DNA of 64,000 nucleotides from assembly GCF_001905795.1 (NCBI RefSeq), contig NZ_LIXJ01000004.1, forward strand, positions 366,409 to 430,408, written 5' to 3'. The stretch is from Streptomyces sp. CB01580 (GTDB lineage Bacteria > Actinomycetota > Actinomycetes > Streptomycetales > Streptomycetaceae). The notes beneath the pieces are model-generated. The model was not told where the DNA came from. It searched no databases and saw only the letters and a list, made by a program, of their open reading frames with translations. Of the stretch, positions 1 through 8,255 are shown piece after piece. The position numbers and the translations under genes were made by a program. Every line of letters begins with the position of its first letter. The first letter of the stretch is position 1.

Positions 1-143
1 GCGCTCGCGAGGTCACGAAGGCCCTGGGGCGTGAACTCACCCCCGGCAGCATCAACACCGTGCGCAGCACCCTCGACCGGCTCGTCGGCACCTCCCGCGC
101 CCGCCGCGCCGGCCGGGGCCTCTACCAGGCTCCCGCCAACTGA
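1..143 (+). CDS. C-terminal end of a winged-helix-like DNA-binding protein (5' end outside window)
   Basis: An open frame enters from the left edge and ends at the TGA at 141-143, giving about 46 residues. It reads AREVTKALGRELTPGSI followed by NTVRSTLDRLV and then a basic tail with GRGLYQ. The pattern (helix, turn, recognition-like helix with VRSTLDRL, then a basic wing ending in G-x-Y) resembles the end of a winged-helix DNA-binding domain in Streptomyces regulators. The family cannot be fixed without the N-terminus. A strong hairpin about 100 bases downstream would end its transcript. Confidence 0.55.
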   Translation, partial: AREVTKALGRELTPGSINTVRSTLDRLVGTSRARRAGRGLYQAPAN

Positions 144-240
144 GCAGTCGGCCGGTTCACCAACCGGTCCTTCTCCCGCGCGCCTTCGGAAATCCGGGAA
201 CCTCAAAAGCCGGAAGTCCGCAAGTCCCGGGAGAACCCTG

Positions 241-299
241 CACCGCGCTCGCCCTCGTCACGCCCGTTCTCCGGGTCCGTGACGAGGGCGAGCGCGGTG
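241..299. terminator. Long perfect inverted repeat, probable terminator
   Basis: Bases 241-262 and 278-299 are exact reverse complements (22 bp arms beginning CACCGCGCTC and ending GAGCGCGGTG) around a 15-base loop. There is no U-tract, which is usual for Streptomyces terminators. It lies behind the partial gene at the left edge and is the main feature of the 370-base gene-free stretch 144-513. The rest of that stretch holds GGATCGGA-type direct repeats near 470-495 and nothing else I can call. Confidence 0.7.
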
Positions 300-513
300 T
301 GTGACGTGTGGGCAGCACGTGGCACGGTGGAAAGCCCTGGACTCCCCGCAGAAGTCGTGAGTCCATGGTCCGTGGTCATCGTGGTCGTGGGTCACGGAAG
401 GCCGTACGGAACGGTCCGGGTCCGGACCACGTACTCGGACCGGACAGGACAGGACCCGACCTGGCCCAACCGGATCGGAACGGATCGGATCGGCGGATGC
501 GGGGAGGGTATCG

Positions 514-1137
514 ATGCGACAGCTCCGGGTGAGGGTTCCCAGCGGTCGGATGTGCGCGGGAATCACGCTCGGGATCGCCGCCGGACTGGTCACCCTGTGG
601 TTGTTCACACTGCTCGGCCGCTTCCTCCACACCACGGACAGCCTGGTCAAGATGCTGCTGCTGCCGGTGTGCGGCATCGCTGTGGGATGCGCCGTGGGCC
701 TCGCACGCGCGGGTACCGGAGTCGGCGCCTCGTGGGGACTGCTGGCCGCGATAGCGAGCATGTTCTTCTGCGCCCAGCACATGCAGTACCTCTCGTCCAA
801 CGCCCTGCACGACCGGGGTCAGGAGGTCTACGGCGTCATACGGGACGTGTCCTCCCTGACCGACCCGGACGGCGTGACCACGCACACCTACGACGTTTCC
901 TATCCGGGGAATCCGCGTCAACGCAAACTGTCCACCGTGGGACAGGAGTTGGAAGTCGGTCAGCGGTATCTGATCACCATCGACCCGCAGCACAAGGTTC
1001 CTCCCGCCCTCGGCCCCAGGCCCGGCACGGACGTCTTCCACCTCGTCTGGCAGATCGTCTGCGCGGTCTTCGTCATGTTCTTCTCGACCATCTCCGGCGT
1101 GCTCGCTTTCCGGCCGCCCGAAGTCGACGGCTGGTGA
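514..1137 (+). CDS. DUF3592-like membrane protein
   Basis: 207-residue membrane protein. Two or three hydrophobic segments lie at about residues 15-35, 45-65 and 70-85, then an extracytoplasmic beta-rich part (about 95-165: GVIRDVSSLTDPDGVTTHTY, then VSYPG, then a segment ending in YLITIDP), and a last membrane helix near 180-200. The layout of helices around a small segment with a TYDVSYP core is that of DUF3592-type Actinobacterial proteins. Function is unknown. The ATG at 514 follows GGGAGG at about 500-505. It stands alone, with an 11-bp tandem repeat just downstream. Confidence 0.6.
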   Translation: MRQLRVRVPSGRMCAGITLGIAAGLVTLWLFTLLGRFLHTTDSLVKMLLLPVCGIAVGCAVGLARAGTGVGASWGLLAAIASMFFCAQHMQYLSSNALHDRGQEVYGVIRDVSSLTDPDGVTTHTYDVSYPGNPRQRKLSTVGQELEVGQRYLITIDPQHKVPPALGPRPGTDVFHLVWQIVCAVFVMFFSTISGVLAFRPPEVDGW

Positions 1138-1209
1138 AGCGCCCGAGGGGCGTCGGGGCCGCGTCCGGGTTTCGGGTTCCGGTTCGTGGTTCGGGCCGGG
1201 CAAGGACCG

Positions 1210-1319
1210 GGTCCGGGCCGGGTCCGGGCCGGGTCCGGGCCGGGTCCGGGCCGAGTCCGGGCCGAGTCCGGGCCGAGTCCGGGCCGAGTCCGGGCCGGGT
1301 CTGGGCCGGGTCCGGGCCG
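1210..1319. repeat. 11-bp minisatellite, 10 copies
   Basis: Ten head-to-tail copies of GGTCCGGGCCG. Copies 5-8 begin with A instead of G, and copy 9 has one C-to-T change. The array sits between two genes that converge on it, right after the DUF3592-like gene and just before the end of the lipoprotein gene on the other strand. The block of four identical variant copies suggests amplification by slippage or unequal crossing over. Confidence 0.95.
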
Positions 1320-1346
1320 GGTGCCGCCGACGGACGCCGGGGGATG

Positions 1347-1934
1347 TCAGCGGTGGTCCTCCGGGTGGCCCTGCATCCAGGTGTTGATGCGGTCGCGGGT
1401 GCCGAGCAGTCCGGAGCGGTGCTTCTCCAGGTTCTCCGTGGAGGCGTCACCCTTCAGCGCGCCGCGCAGGGCGTCGATCCACGCCAGTGGTTCCTTGAAG
1501 TGGCCGGGGCCCTTCGAGTCCGCCTTCATCGCCTTGCCCAGGCGCGCGAGTTCGTCGTTGACGCGGCCCAGGAAGTAGGCACAGCCCGACGATCCGGGCG
1601 TGCAGGTGTCGTTCAGCGTGGCCTGGAGGCCCGCGAAGGCGTCGCGTACCGCCTCCGGCCTGTCCCCTGCGGCCTCGGCCGCGTCGGCGGCCCCCGCGCC
1701 CGGACCCGCCCCGCCCACGGCGTCGTTCGACGATTCGGCGGCGGCGGCCGTGCCTCCCGCCACCGCGGCACTCGCGGACGGTGACGCGGCGGCGACGTCG
1801 TCCGTCGGCTCCTGCGAAGTCCGCGTCCCGGCGCAGCCGGTCAGGAATGTCCCGAGCAGCACGGCGGTGACGGTCACGGCCGTCGTGGCGGCACGGGCAC
1901 GGACACAGGCACGGGCACGCGTACGGATGAACAC
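1347..1934 (-). CDS. Secreted lipoprotein, unknown function
   Basis: 195 residues with a GTG start (1934) behind GAGGGGG. An Arg-rich n-region, a hydrophobic stretch and a lipobox LTGC (residues 31-34) mark a lipoprotein. An Ala/Ser/Gly-rich linker (about 45-90) tethers a small helical domain with three cysteines spaced T-C-T-P-G-S-S-G-C (two of them near 110-117). The C-terminal part is charged and helical (GRVNDELARLGKAMKADS). I do not recognise the family. It is probably anchored to the outer face of the membrane. Confidence 0.75.
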   Translation of the reverse strand: MFIRTRARACVRARAATTAVTVTAVLLGTFLTGCAGTRTSQEPTDDVAAASPSASAAVAGGTAAAAESSNDAVGGAGPGAGAADAAEAAGDRPEAVRDAFAGLQATLNDTCTPGSSGCAYFLGRVNDELARLGKAMKADSKGPGHFKEPLAWIDALRGALKGDASTENLEKHRSGLLGTRDRINTWMQGHPEDHR

Positions 1935-1964
1935 GAGGCCCCCTCATCCGGTTGTCCCCGGACC

Positions 1965-2774
1965 CTACCTTCCCGGGCCCGTGCCGTCGGCCGCTCGTCC
2001 CGTGATGAGCGCCTGGAGCGCGGGCGCGTACAGGTCCGCGATGTGCTCCGGCGTGGCACGGGCGCCCGCGCCGTCGCGGTGGAGGCTGAGGGTGGCGCCG
2101 AGGCCGAGGAGGTGGCCGGCGATCAGTTCGGCGCGCAGCGCTGCCTCGGGGCCGTGGAGGCGGGCGGTCAGGGCGTCGGTGACCTGTTCGTGGAAACGGT
2201 CGCGGAGCAGGGAGCGTTCGTCGCGGTTGCCGAGCGAGAAGACGACGCGCAGCAGGGGGTCGGACTGCTTCTCCCGGCGGCGGCTCACCAGGGTCAGCAC
2301 CATGTGGCGGCCCAGCGTGCCGAGCGGCGCGGCGAGGAGTTCCGCCGCCGCGGGGCCGAAGTCGGCGACGGTGTTGAAGAGTTCTTCCTTGCGGCCGAAG
2401 TGCTTCACGACCAGGGACGGGCTCACCCCGGCGTCGGCGGCGATCCCCCTGATGGTGACATCGGCGTACGGGCGCTGGGTGAACGCCCGGCGGGCGGCGC
2501 GCAGGATCGCGTCCCGTCCGGTGCCCGGATCGGCGGAGGACCTGCCGGAGGCCTTGAGAACCGTGTCCGGGTCGGCGGAGGAAGCACCGGGGCCCGTGGG
2601 AGCCGCACCCGGATCGGCGGGCGTCGTGCCCGGACCGGCCGCGCCCACGATCGGCTCCGACCCCGACTCCGGTCCCGGAGTCGGCGCCGATTCCGGCTCC
2701 GTGCAAGGCCCCTGCCCCTGCCCCGTTCCCGGGCCGGGGGCCGGGGACGGTGCGGTGGCCTGGCCGCTGGTCAT
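1965..2774 (-). CDS. TetR-family transcriptional regulator
   Basis: 269 residues. A Pro/Gly/Ser-rich N-terminal extension of about 85 residues precedes a typical TetR helix-turn-helix: GRDAILRAARRAFTQRPYAD, then VTIRGIAADAGVSPSLVVKH with FGRKEELF (about 88-135). The rest is the helical ligand-binding and dimerisation domain. Its ATG (2772-2774) overlaps the stop codon of the upstream MFS exporter (ATGA), so the two are translationally coupled. A regulator co-transcribed with an exporter normally represses its own operon in response to the exported compound. A nested palindrome in front of the operon (4371-4409) is the likely operator. The long N-terminal tail is unusual. Confidence 0.88.
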   Translation of the reverse strand: MTSGQATAPSPAPGPGTGQGQGPCTEPESAPTPGPESGSEPIVGAAGPGTTPADPGAAPTGPGASSADPDTVLKASGRSSADPGTGRDAILRAARRAFTQRPYADVTIRGIAADAGVSPSLVVKHFGRKEELFNTVADFGPAAAELLAAPLGTLGRHMVLTLVSRRREKQSDPLLRVVFSLGNRDERSLLRDRFHEQVTDALTARLHGPEAALRAELIAGHLLGLGATLSLHRDGAGARATPEHIADLYAPALQALITGRAADGTGPGR

Positions 2775-4309
2775 GCGTTCTCCTGGATCTCCTCGGCCTC
2801 ACGGACCTCATGGACCTCGTGGACCGGCGCCGACCGCCTGCCCTCCGTCCGGGCCGCCGGGGTGTCGCCGCTCTCCTCGACGGTACCCGTCGCGGGTGCA
2901 CGGCCGCCCGGCAGGCACAGGGTGACCAGCAGTGCCGCGAGCGCCGCCCCCGCCGCGATGAGGAAGACGAGCTGGTACGCGTGGAGCGTCGGGGCAGCCC
3001 GGCCGCCCACCCGGAACGTGAGACCGGAGAGGACCGCGGCCACCGTCGCGCTGCAGCACGCCTGCCCGATCGACCGCATCAGGGTGTTGAGCCCATTGGC
3101 CGCGCCCGTCTCGCTCACCGGGACACCACGCATGACCAGCGCGGGCAGTGCCGAGTACGCGAGGGCCGTGCCCGAGGCGACGACCGTCGCCCCGGCGATG
3201 ATCAGCCAGAGACTGTGGCTGGTGAAGTACCGCACCACGTAACCGGCCGCGATCACCCCGCCCGCCAGGGCCAGACTGACCTTCGGCCCGTACTTCCCGG
3301 AGATCCGGGCCGAGACCGGCGAGAGCGCCACCATCATCACGCCGCCCGGCAGCAGGCACAGCCCGCTGACGACGAGCGAGGCGCCGAGCCCGTAGCCCGT
3401 CTCCTTCGGCTCCTGCACCATCTGGGCGGTGACCAGGGAGTTCGCGTAGAAGGCGAAGCCGATCAGCAGGGCCGCGACGTTGGTGAACAGGACGGCCGGA
3501 CGAGCGGACACCCGCAGGTCGACCATCGGCGTCGGGACACGCAGCTCGTACCGGCCCCACGCCAGGGCCACCACGACGGCGGCCGTCAGCAGACCGACGG
3601 TCCGGGCCGAGGTCCAGCCCCAGTCGGCGCCCTGGGTGACGGCGAGCAGCAGACAGACCAGGGCGGCGGACAGGCCCAGGCCGCCGACGGCGTCGAACCG
3701 GCCGCGGGTGCGGAGCGGGGACTCGGGCACGTAACGGAGCACCAGCAGGATGTCGATGACGCCGATGGCCCCCGAGACCCAGAACATCGTGTGCCAGTCG
3801 AAGCTCTCGACGACCAGCGCGGCGACCGGCAGCCCGACCGCCGCGCCGATGCCGAGCGTCGAACTCATCAGCGCCACCGCGGACAGCACCCGCTCGGGCG
3901 GGAGTTCGTCGCGCAGGATGCTGATGCCCAGCGGGGCGACGGCGAGCGCCGCACCCTGCAGGGCGCGGCCGGTGATCAGTACGCCGATGTGGGAACTGAC
4001 CGCGCACAGCACCGATCCCAGCACCAGGACCATGAGCGAGGCGACGAGCACCCGCCGCTTGCCGTACATGTCGCCGACCCGGCCCAGGACGGGGGTGAAG
4101 ACGGCGCCGGTCAGCAGCGTGACGGTGACCAGCCAGCTCGCGGCGGCCGGCGTGGCGCCCGTGAGCTCGGGGATGTGCGGCAGCAGCGGTACGACGATCG
4201 TCTGCATGACCGCGACCACGACACCGCAGAAGGCCAGCACGCCGACGGCGAACCGGGGATGCGGGGCGGCGACGGCGGACGGGGGCGGGGCGGGTATGTC
4301 CGCGGGCAT
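2771..4309 (-). CDS. MFS drug exporter, 14-TM DHA2 (EmrB/QacA) type
   Basis: 512 residues with about 14 hydrophobic segments. The GRVGDMYGKRR loop between TM2 and TM3 and ALQGAALAVAPLGISIL in TM4-5 are MFS antiporter signatures. Start ATG at 4309 begins MPADIPAPPPS, with the first helix at FAVGVLAFCGVVVAV. It should export a hydrophobic or cationic compound using proton motive force. The last codons overlap the TetR gene. A longer upstream frame exists to 4567 but crosses the operator region and is Arg/Pro-rich non-coding sequence, so I rejected it. Confidence 0.88.
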   Translation of the reverse strand: MPADIPAPPPSAVAAPHPRFAVGVLAFCGVVVAVMQTIVVPLLPHIPELTGATPAAASWLVTVTLLTGAVFTPVLGRVGDMYGKRRVLVASLMVLVLGSVLCAVSSHIGVLITGRALQGAALAVAPLGISILRDELPPERVLSAVALMSSTLGIGAAVGLPVAALVVESFDWHTMFWVSGAIGVIDILLVLRYVPESPLRTRGRFDAVGGLGLSAALVCLLLAVTQGADWGWTSARTVGLLTAAVVVALAWGRYELRVPTPMVDLRVSARPAVLFTNVAALLIGFAFYANSLVTAQMVQEPKETGYGLGASLVVSGLCLLPGGVMMVALSPVSARISGKYGPKVSLALAGGVIAAGYVVRYFTSHSLWLIIAGATVVASGTALAYSALPALVMRGVPVSETGAANGLNTLMRSIGQACCSATVAAVLSGLTFRVGGRAAPTLHAYQLVFLIAAGAALAALLVTLCLPGGRAPATGTVEESGDTPAARTEGRRSAPVHEVHEVREAEEIQENA

Positions 4310-4370
4310 GGTTCTCCGTACGGTGCGTCGGCGGCGGCATGGCTTCGGGCGGAGCCCACGAGATGACGAG

Positions 4371-4409
4371 GTGCACACTTGTTCACCCCCAGGGTAAACG
4401 CCTGTGCAC
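4371..4409. promoter_or_regulatory. Nested palindrome, candidate TetR operator
   Basis: A 39-bp symmetric site: outer arms GTGCACA / TGTGCAC, inner arms GTTCACCC / GGGTAAAC (one mismatch), 3-base spacers and a centre at about 4390. It lies about 60 bases upstream of the exporter start and between divergent genes, where a TetR repressor would block the promoter. Confidence 0.65.
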
Positions 4410-4503
4410 CCCCTCGGCGACCGGATGACCTCGGACCGCGTTAGCCTCGAAGTCCCGGGCCGACGGCCCGGACGACACGGATGAGAAGGCGAAGGTGGCT
4501 GCG

Positions 4504-4812
4504 ATGGCGAAGGTTCCGGCAGCGGCGGTGGCGGCGAGCGGGCTGATCGGCGGGTACGCGGTCGCACGGTGGACCGGGAAGCGTCCGCTGGGCGGGGTCG
4601 CGCTCGCCGCCGCGGGCAGCGTCGCCGCGTACGAATGGAACCGGCAGGCCGGGCCGCGCGCGGCCGCCGGACTGACCGCCGCCTATGTCGCCGCGTTCGC
4701 CGGTTCGCACCCGCTGGCCAAGAAGATCGGCGCCTGGCCGTCCGTCTTCGCCGTGGCGGGCGGCATGGCCGCGGCGTCGTGGGCGGTCACTCGCTGCCGC
4801 TGCTCCGGCTGA
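4504..4812 (+). CDS. Small membrane protein, unknown function
   Basis: 102 residues from ATG 4504, with GAAGG at 4491-4495 as ribosome site; a GTG at 4495 overlaps that site and is less likely. Nearly the whole protein is Ala/Gly-rich and hydrophobic: helices at about 3-20, 28-42, 50-68 and 78-93 separated by short basic loops (RWTGKRPLGG, NRQAGPRAA, HPLAKKIG). No known domain is recognised. It is transcribed away from the MFS/TetR pair and may share its control region. The 292 bases behind it (4813-5104) contain only CGGTAC-rich repeats. Confidence 0.6.
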   Translation: MAKVPAAAVAASGLIGGYAVARWTGKRPLGGVALAAAGSVAAYEWNRQAGPRAAAGLTAAYVAAFAGSHPLAKKIGAWPSVFAVAGGMAAASWAVTRCRCSG

Positions 4813-5104
4813 AACCGTCCGGAAGCGACGCGGTCCGGGCGGTCCGCGAGCGGTACGGGTCGGCCGGGAGCAAGCGGTACGGCCCGGCCGCCCGACCGGT
4901 ACGCCCCGGGCCGCCGAAGCGGTACGCCCCGGGAGCCGGGCACCGCCGGGCCGCTTCAGCCGACCCGCCCCGGCCCGCCTGAGCCGACCGGCGCACCCGG
5001 CCCGCCCGGCCCCGTCGCACAACCCCCGGGACCGCGTCCAGGGCCCGTCGTGGTCCGCTGCCGCCGACCACCGACCGCCGCCCACGAAGCCGCCGGGAGC
5101 GGCA

Positions 5105-6517
5105 CTAGGCCCCCAGCACCCTCGTCACCGTATGGATCAGCAGCCCCGCCAGCGCACCCACCACCGTGCCGTTGATGCGGATGAACTGCAGGTCACGGCC
5201 GATGTGCGCCTCGATCTTCTTCGACGTCTGCTCCGCGTCCCAGCTCGCGACCGTGTCACTGATCAGTGAGGTGATCTCCGCGCGGTACGTCGTCACCACA
5301 TAGACCGCCGCGTCCTCCAGCCAGCCCTCCAGCTTGGCCTGCATCCGCCCGTCCGTCGCCAGCCGCGCGCCGAACGTCAGCAGCGAGGCCCGGGCCCGCA
5401 ACCGCAGTTCGCTCTGCTCGTCGTCCGCCGCGGTGATGATCATCGCGCGGACCGACGCCCAGGCCGACGCGATGACCTCCTGCACCTCGCTGCGCCCCAG
5501 GATCTCCGACTTCAGCCGCTCCACCCGCGCCCGGGTTTCCGAGTCCGTCCGGAGGTCGGCCGCGAAGTCGGTGAGGAAGGTGTCGATCGAGGCGCGCGCC
5601 GGATGCCCCGGCATGTCCCGCATCTCCGTGACGAAACGCAGCAGCTCCTTGTAGACCCGCTCCCCCACCCGCTTGTCGACGAACCGCGGGGTCCAGCCCG
5701 GCGCCCCGCCCTGCACCGCCTCCATCACCGAGTCGCCGTGCAGCACCAGCCAGTCATGGGCCCGTACGCAGATCAGGTCCACCACCCGGCGATGACCACC
5801 GTCGGCGACGACCTTCTCCAGCATCTTGCCGAGCCCGGGCGCGATCTCCGCCGCGTTCGCCCGCCGGGTGATCGCCTCGCCCACCACGGCCTGCACATCG
5901 GAGTCGCGCAGCACCGTCAGCGCACCGCGCAGCGCGGTCGCCAGCTCGGCGGTGACCCGGTCGGCGTGGGCGGGCTCGGCCAGCCAGGCGCCGAGCCGGC
6001 CGCCGATGCCGAGAGCATGTATACGGCTGCGCACCACGTCGCCGGAGAGGAAGTTCTCGCCGACGAAGGACCCCAGAGACTGCCCGAGCTGGTCCTTCTT
6101 GGTGGGGATGATCGCGGTGTGCGGGATCGGCAGGCCCATCGGACGCTTGAACAACGCCGTCACGGCGAACCAGTCGGCCAGCGCGCCCACCATCCCCGCC
6201 TCGGCGGCCGCGGCGACATAGCCCGGCCAGCCGCTCACCCCCGCGTGCTGCGCCCAGGTGGCGAGCACGTACACCAGCGCGACCAGCAGCAGGAGGCCCG
6301 TGGCCGTGGCCTTCATCCGGCGCACACCGCGCCGCTTCTCCTCGTCGGCCGCGGTGTACGCGAACGAGGCGAGCGGGGCCGGGTGGCCCCCCGGCCGGGG
6401 ACGGGCCGCGCCCGTCACCCGCTCCGGGGCACGCCCCGGACGCCCCGCGCCCCGTTCCCCGGGGCCGCCGGTCCCTCCCGTCCCGTCCGCCCCGCCGGTT
6501 CCGTCGGTCCGTTCCAT
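5105..6517 (-). CDS. DUF445 family membrane protein
   Basis: 470 residues from ATG 6517, which has GGTGGAG five bases upstream; an in-frame start at 6595 lacks such a site. A Gly/Arg/Pro-rich N-terminal tail (about 65 residues) is followed by DEEKRRGVRRMKATATG and a first TM helix (LLLLVALVYVLATWA), a second helix with GMVGALADWFAVTALFKRP, and IPHTAIIPTKKDQLGQSLGS. That motif defines DUF445. A long helical region follows, and a last TM helix with GTVVGALAGLLIHTV ends the protein. Function is unknown; the family is widespread in Actinobacteria and other bacteria. Confidence 0.9.
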   Translation of the reverse strand: MERTDGTGGADGTGGTGGPGERGAGRPGRAPERVTGAARPRPGGHPAPLASFAYTAADEEKRRGVRRMKATATGLLLLVALVYVLATWAQHAGVSGWPGYVAAAAEAGMVGALADWFAVTALFKRPMGLPIPHTAIIPTKKDQLGQSLGSFVGENFLSGDVVRSRIHALGIGGRLGAWLAEPAHADRVTAELATALRGALTVLRDSDVQAVVGEAITRRANAAEIAPGLGKMLEKVVADGGHRRVVDLICVRAHDWLVLHGDSVMEAVQGGAPGWTPRFVDKRVGERVYKELLRFVTEMRDMPGHPARASIDTFLTDFAADLRTDSETRARVERLKSEILGRSEVQEVIASAWASVRAMIITAADDEQSELRLRARASLLTFGARLATDGRMQAKLEGWLEDAAVYVVTTYRAEITSLISDTVASWDAEQTSKKIEAHIGRDLQFIRINGTVVGALAGLLIHTVTRVLGA

Positions 6518-6660
6518 CGCTCCACCTGTCCGCATACGCATCACCCCCCGGTGTCCGTACGCATTGTGCCTGTCTGTCCTACTCCCACGCCGCACGTGGA
6601 GTTCCCGATGCCTGCTTCATCATGGGACCAGCCCGACACGTACGAGGAGAAACACCGTCC

Positions 6661-8133
6661 ATGCCCAGGCTCCGGGGACGTGCCCCGCTCATCGCCCTCG
6701 TGGCGGCCACCGCCGCACTCGCCGCCGGGGCGGCGTCCGCCGGTCCCCTGCTGTTCCCCGGCTCCCCGTCGCTCACCGGTCGCCTGCCGTCCTCCGGATC
6801 CCCGTCGTCCGCCGGTTCCGTTCCGCGTTCCGGCCCGGAGACCGGTGATACGCATCCGTACCCGCGGCCGATCGCCGGGCCCGTGATCCCCGCCCCCGCC
6901 GCATCCGTTCCCCCTGCCGCACCGGTTCCGTCGGCCGCACCCTCCGCGCCCGTCTCCTCGGCCGTACCGGCCGCGCCCACCCGTTCCACCGGCCGCTGGC
7001 TCGCCACCTGGTCGGCGGCCCCCACGGCCGGGGTGGACGACACGTACTCCGCCGGCGCCCCGGTCCGCCGCACCATCCACAACATCGTGCACACCAGCAT
7101 CGGCGGAGACGCGGCGCGCATCACCGTGTCCAACCTCTTCGGTACGCGTCCGCTGGTCGTGGACCACGCCGCGGTCGACGCCCGCCCCGTGACGTTCCGC
7201 GGCGCCACCGCCGTGACGATCGCCGCGGGCGGACAGGTCGTCAGCGATCCGGTCGTCGTCCCGGTCGCCGCCGACTCCGACCTCGTCGTCACCCTGCGCA
7301 CCCCCGCCGCCGCGGGCCCGGTGACCGCGCACCCCCGCAGTCACCAGACGTCGTACGTGGAGGACGGGACGGGCGTCCGGCCCACGACCGACTGGCGCTA
7401 CCTCACCACCGTCGACGTACGCGCCACGACCGCCACCGGAACCATCGCGGTCATCGGCGACTCCCTCACCGCCGGCACCGGCTCCGCACTCGACACGAAC
7501 AGCCGCTGGCCCGACGTGCTCGCCGACCGGCTGCGCGGCCGGTACGGGGTGGTCAACGCGGGCATCGCGGGCAACCGCGTGCTGCGCGACGGCACCGGCA
7601 TACGGGCGAGCGCCCGCTTCGACCGCGACGCACTGGACATCGCCGGGATACGGACGGTGGTCATCGCCCTCGGCATCAACGACGTGCAGAAACACCCGCA
7701 GGAGACCGACCCGCGACGCATCGCGGACGCTCTGCGTTCCCTGACCCTGCGCGCCCACGCACGCGGACTACGGGTTGTCGGAGCCACGCTGATGCCGTAC
7801 GAGGGGTACCGCACGTGGACGCCCGCGCGGAACGCCGTACGGGAACGGGTCAACGAGCTGATCCGGGCGGGCGGGGTCTTCGACGCGGTCATCGACTTCG
7901 ACGCGGTGGCCCGCGACCCGCACCACCCGACCCGGCTGCTGCCCGCCTACGACTCCGGCGACCACCTCCACCTGAACGACGCGGGCTACCGGCACCTGGG
8001 CTCGTCGGTGGATCCGGTGAGCCTCATGGACCCGACGGACCCGACGGACCCGGCGGACTCGACCGGCCCGGCGGACTCGACCGGCCCGGCGGGGCTGCCG
8101 CACCGACAGCAGCCCGTCGGCGGCCGGTTCTGA
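6661..8133 (+). CDS. Secreted SGNH-hydrolase-type esterase
   Basis: 490 residues with a signal peptide (MPRLRGRAPLIALVAATAAL). A Pro/Ser/Ala-rich linker (to about residue 110) leads to a beta domain (about 112-255) and an SGNH/GDSL catalytic domain. AVIGDSLTAGTGS places the nucleophile at about Ser268, GIAGNRVL carries the block II Gly, IALGINDVQ has the block III GxND, and GDHLHLND gives the Asp434/His437 pair. Enzymes of this arrangement hydrolyse acyl esters on sugars or lipids outside the cell. The start ATG 6661 follows GAGGAG. The C-terminus has DPT/DSTGPA repeats encoded by 18- to 21-bp DNA repeats. Confidence 0.88.
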   Translation: MPRLRGRAPLIALVAATAALAAGAASAGPLLFPGSPSLTGRLPSSGSPSSAGSVPRSGPETGDTHPYPRPIAGPVIPAPAASVPPAAPVPSAAPSAPVSSAVPAAPTRSTGRWLATWSAAPTAGVDDTYSAGAPVRRTIHNIVHTSIGGDAARITVSNLFGTRPLVVDHAAVDARPVTFRGATAVTIAAGGQVVSDPVVVPVAADSDLVVTLRTPAAAGPVTAHPRSHQTSYVEDGTGVRPTTDWRYLTTVDVRATTATGTIAVIGDSLTAGTGSALDTNSRWPDVLADRLRGRYGVVNAGIAGNRVLRDGTGIRASARFDRDALDIAGIRTVVIALGINDVQKHPQETDPRRIADALRSLTLRAHARGLRVVGATLMPYEGYRTWTPARNAVRERVNELIRAGGVFDAVIDFDAVARDPHHPTRLLPAYDSGDHLHLNDAGYRHLGSSVDPVSLMDPTDPTDPADSTGPADSTGPAGLPHRQQPVGGRF

Positions 8134-8255
8134 GGCCGGGGCGGTCCCTTCCCATTCCTGCGGCTACGACTCGGCCACAACGCGCTCGACGCGACCCGAG
8201 GAGGGCCTGACAGGATCGAACGGGATCGAAGGGACTCGAAGAAACCCAGGGAGGT

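Noticed and set aside
1210..1319. Possible CRISPR array
   Set aside because: Repeat units are contiguous without unique spacers, and no cas genes are present in the window.
2750..4366. Long open frame on the plus strand opposite the MFS/TetR genes
   Set aside because: Arg/Gln/Asp-rich composition typical of a shadow frame in high-GC DNA; no ribosome site, no domain, and the opposite strand has two clear protein families.
4440..4567. N-terminal extension of the MFS exporter to 4567
   Set aside because: It crosses the palindromic operator and consists of Arg/Pro/Ser-rich sequence with no ribosome site; start 4309 matches family length.
8134..8255. Terminator expected between the SGNH esterase and the DUF1707 gene
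   Set aside because: Only short direct repeats (GGATCGAA-like) are present; no convincing hairpin.
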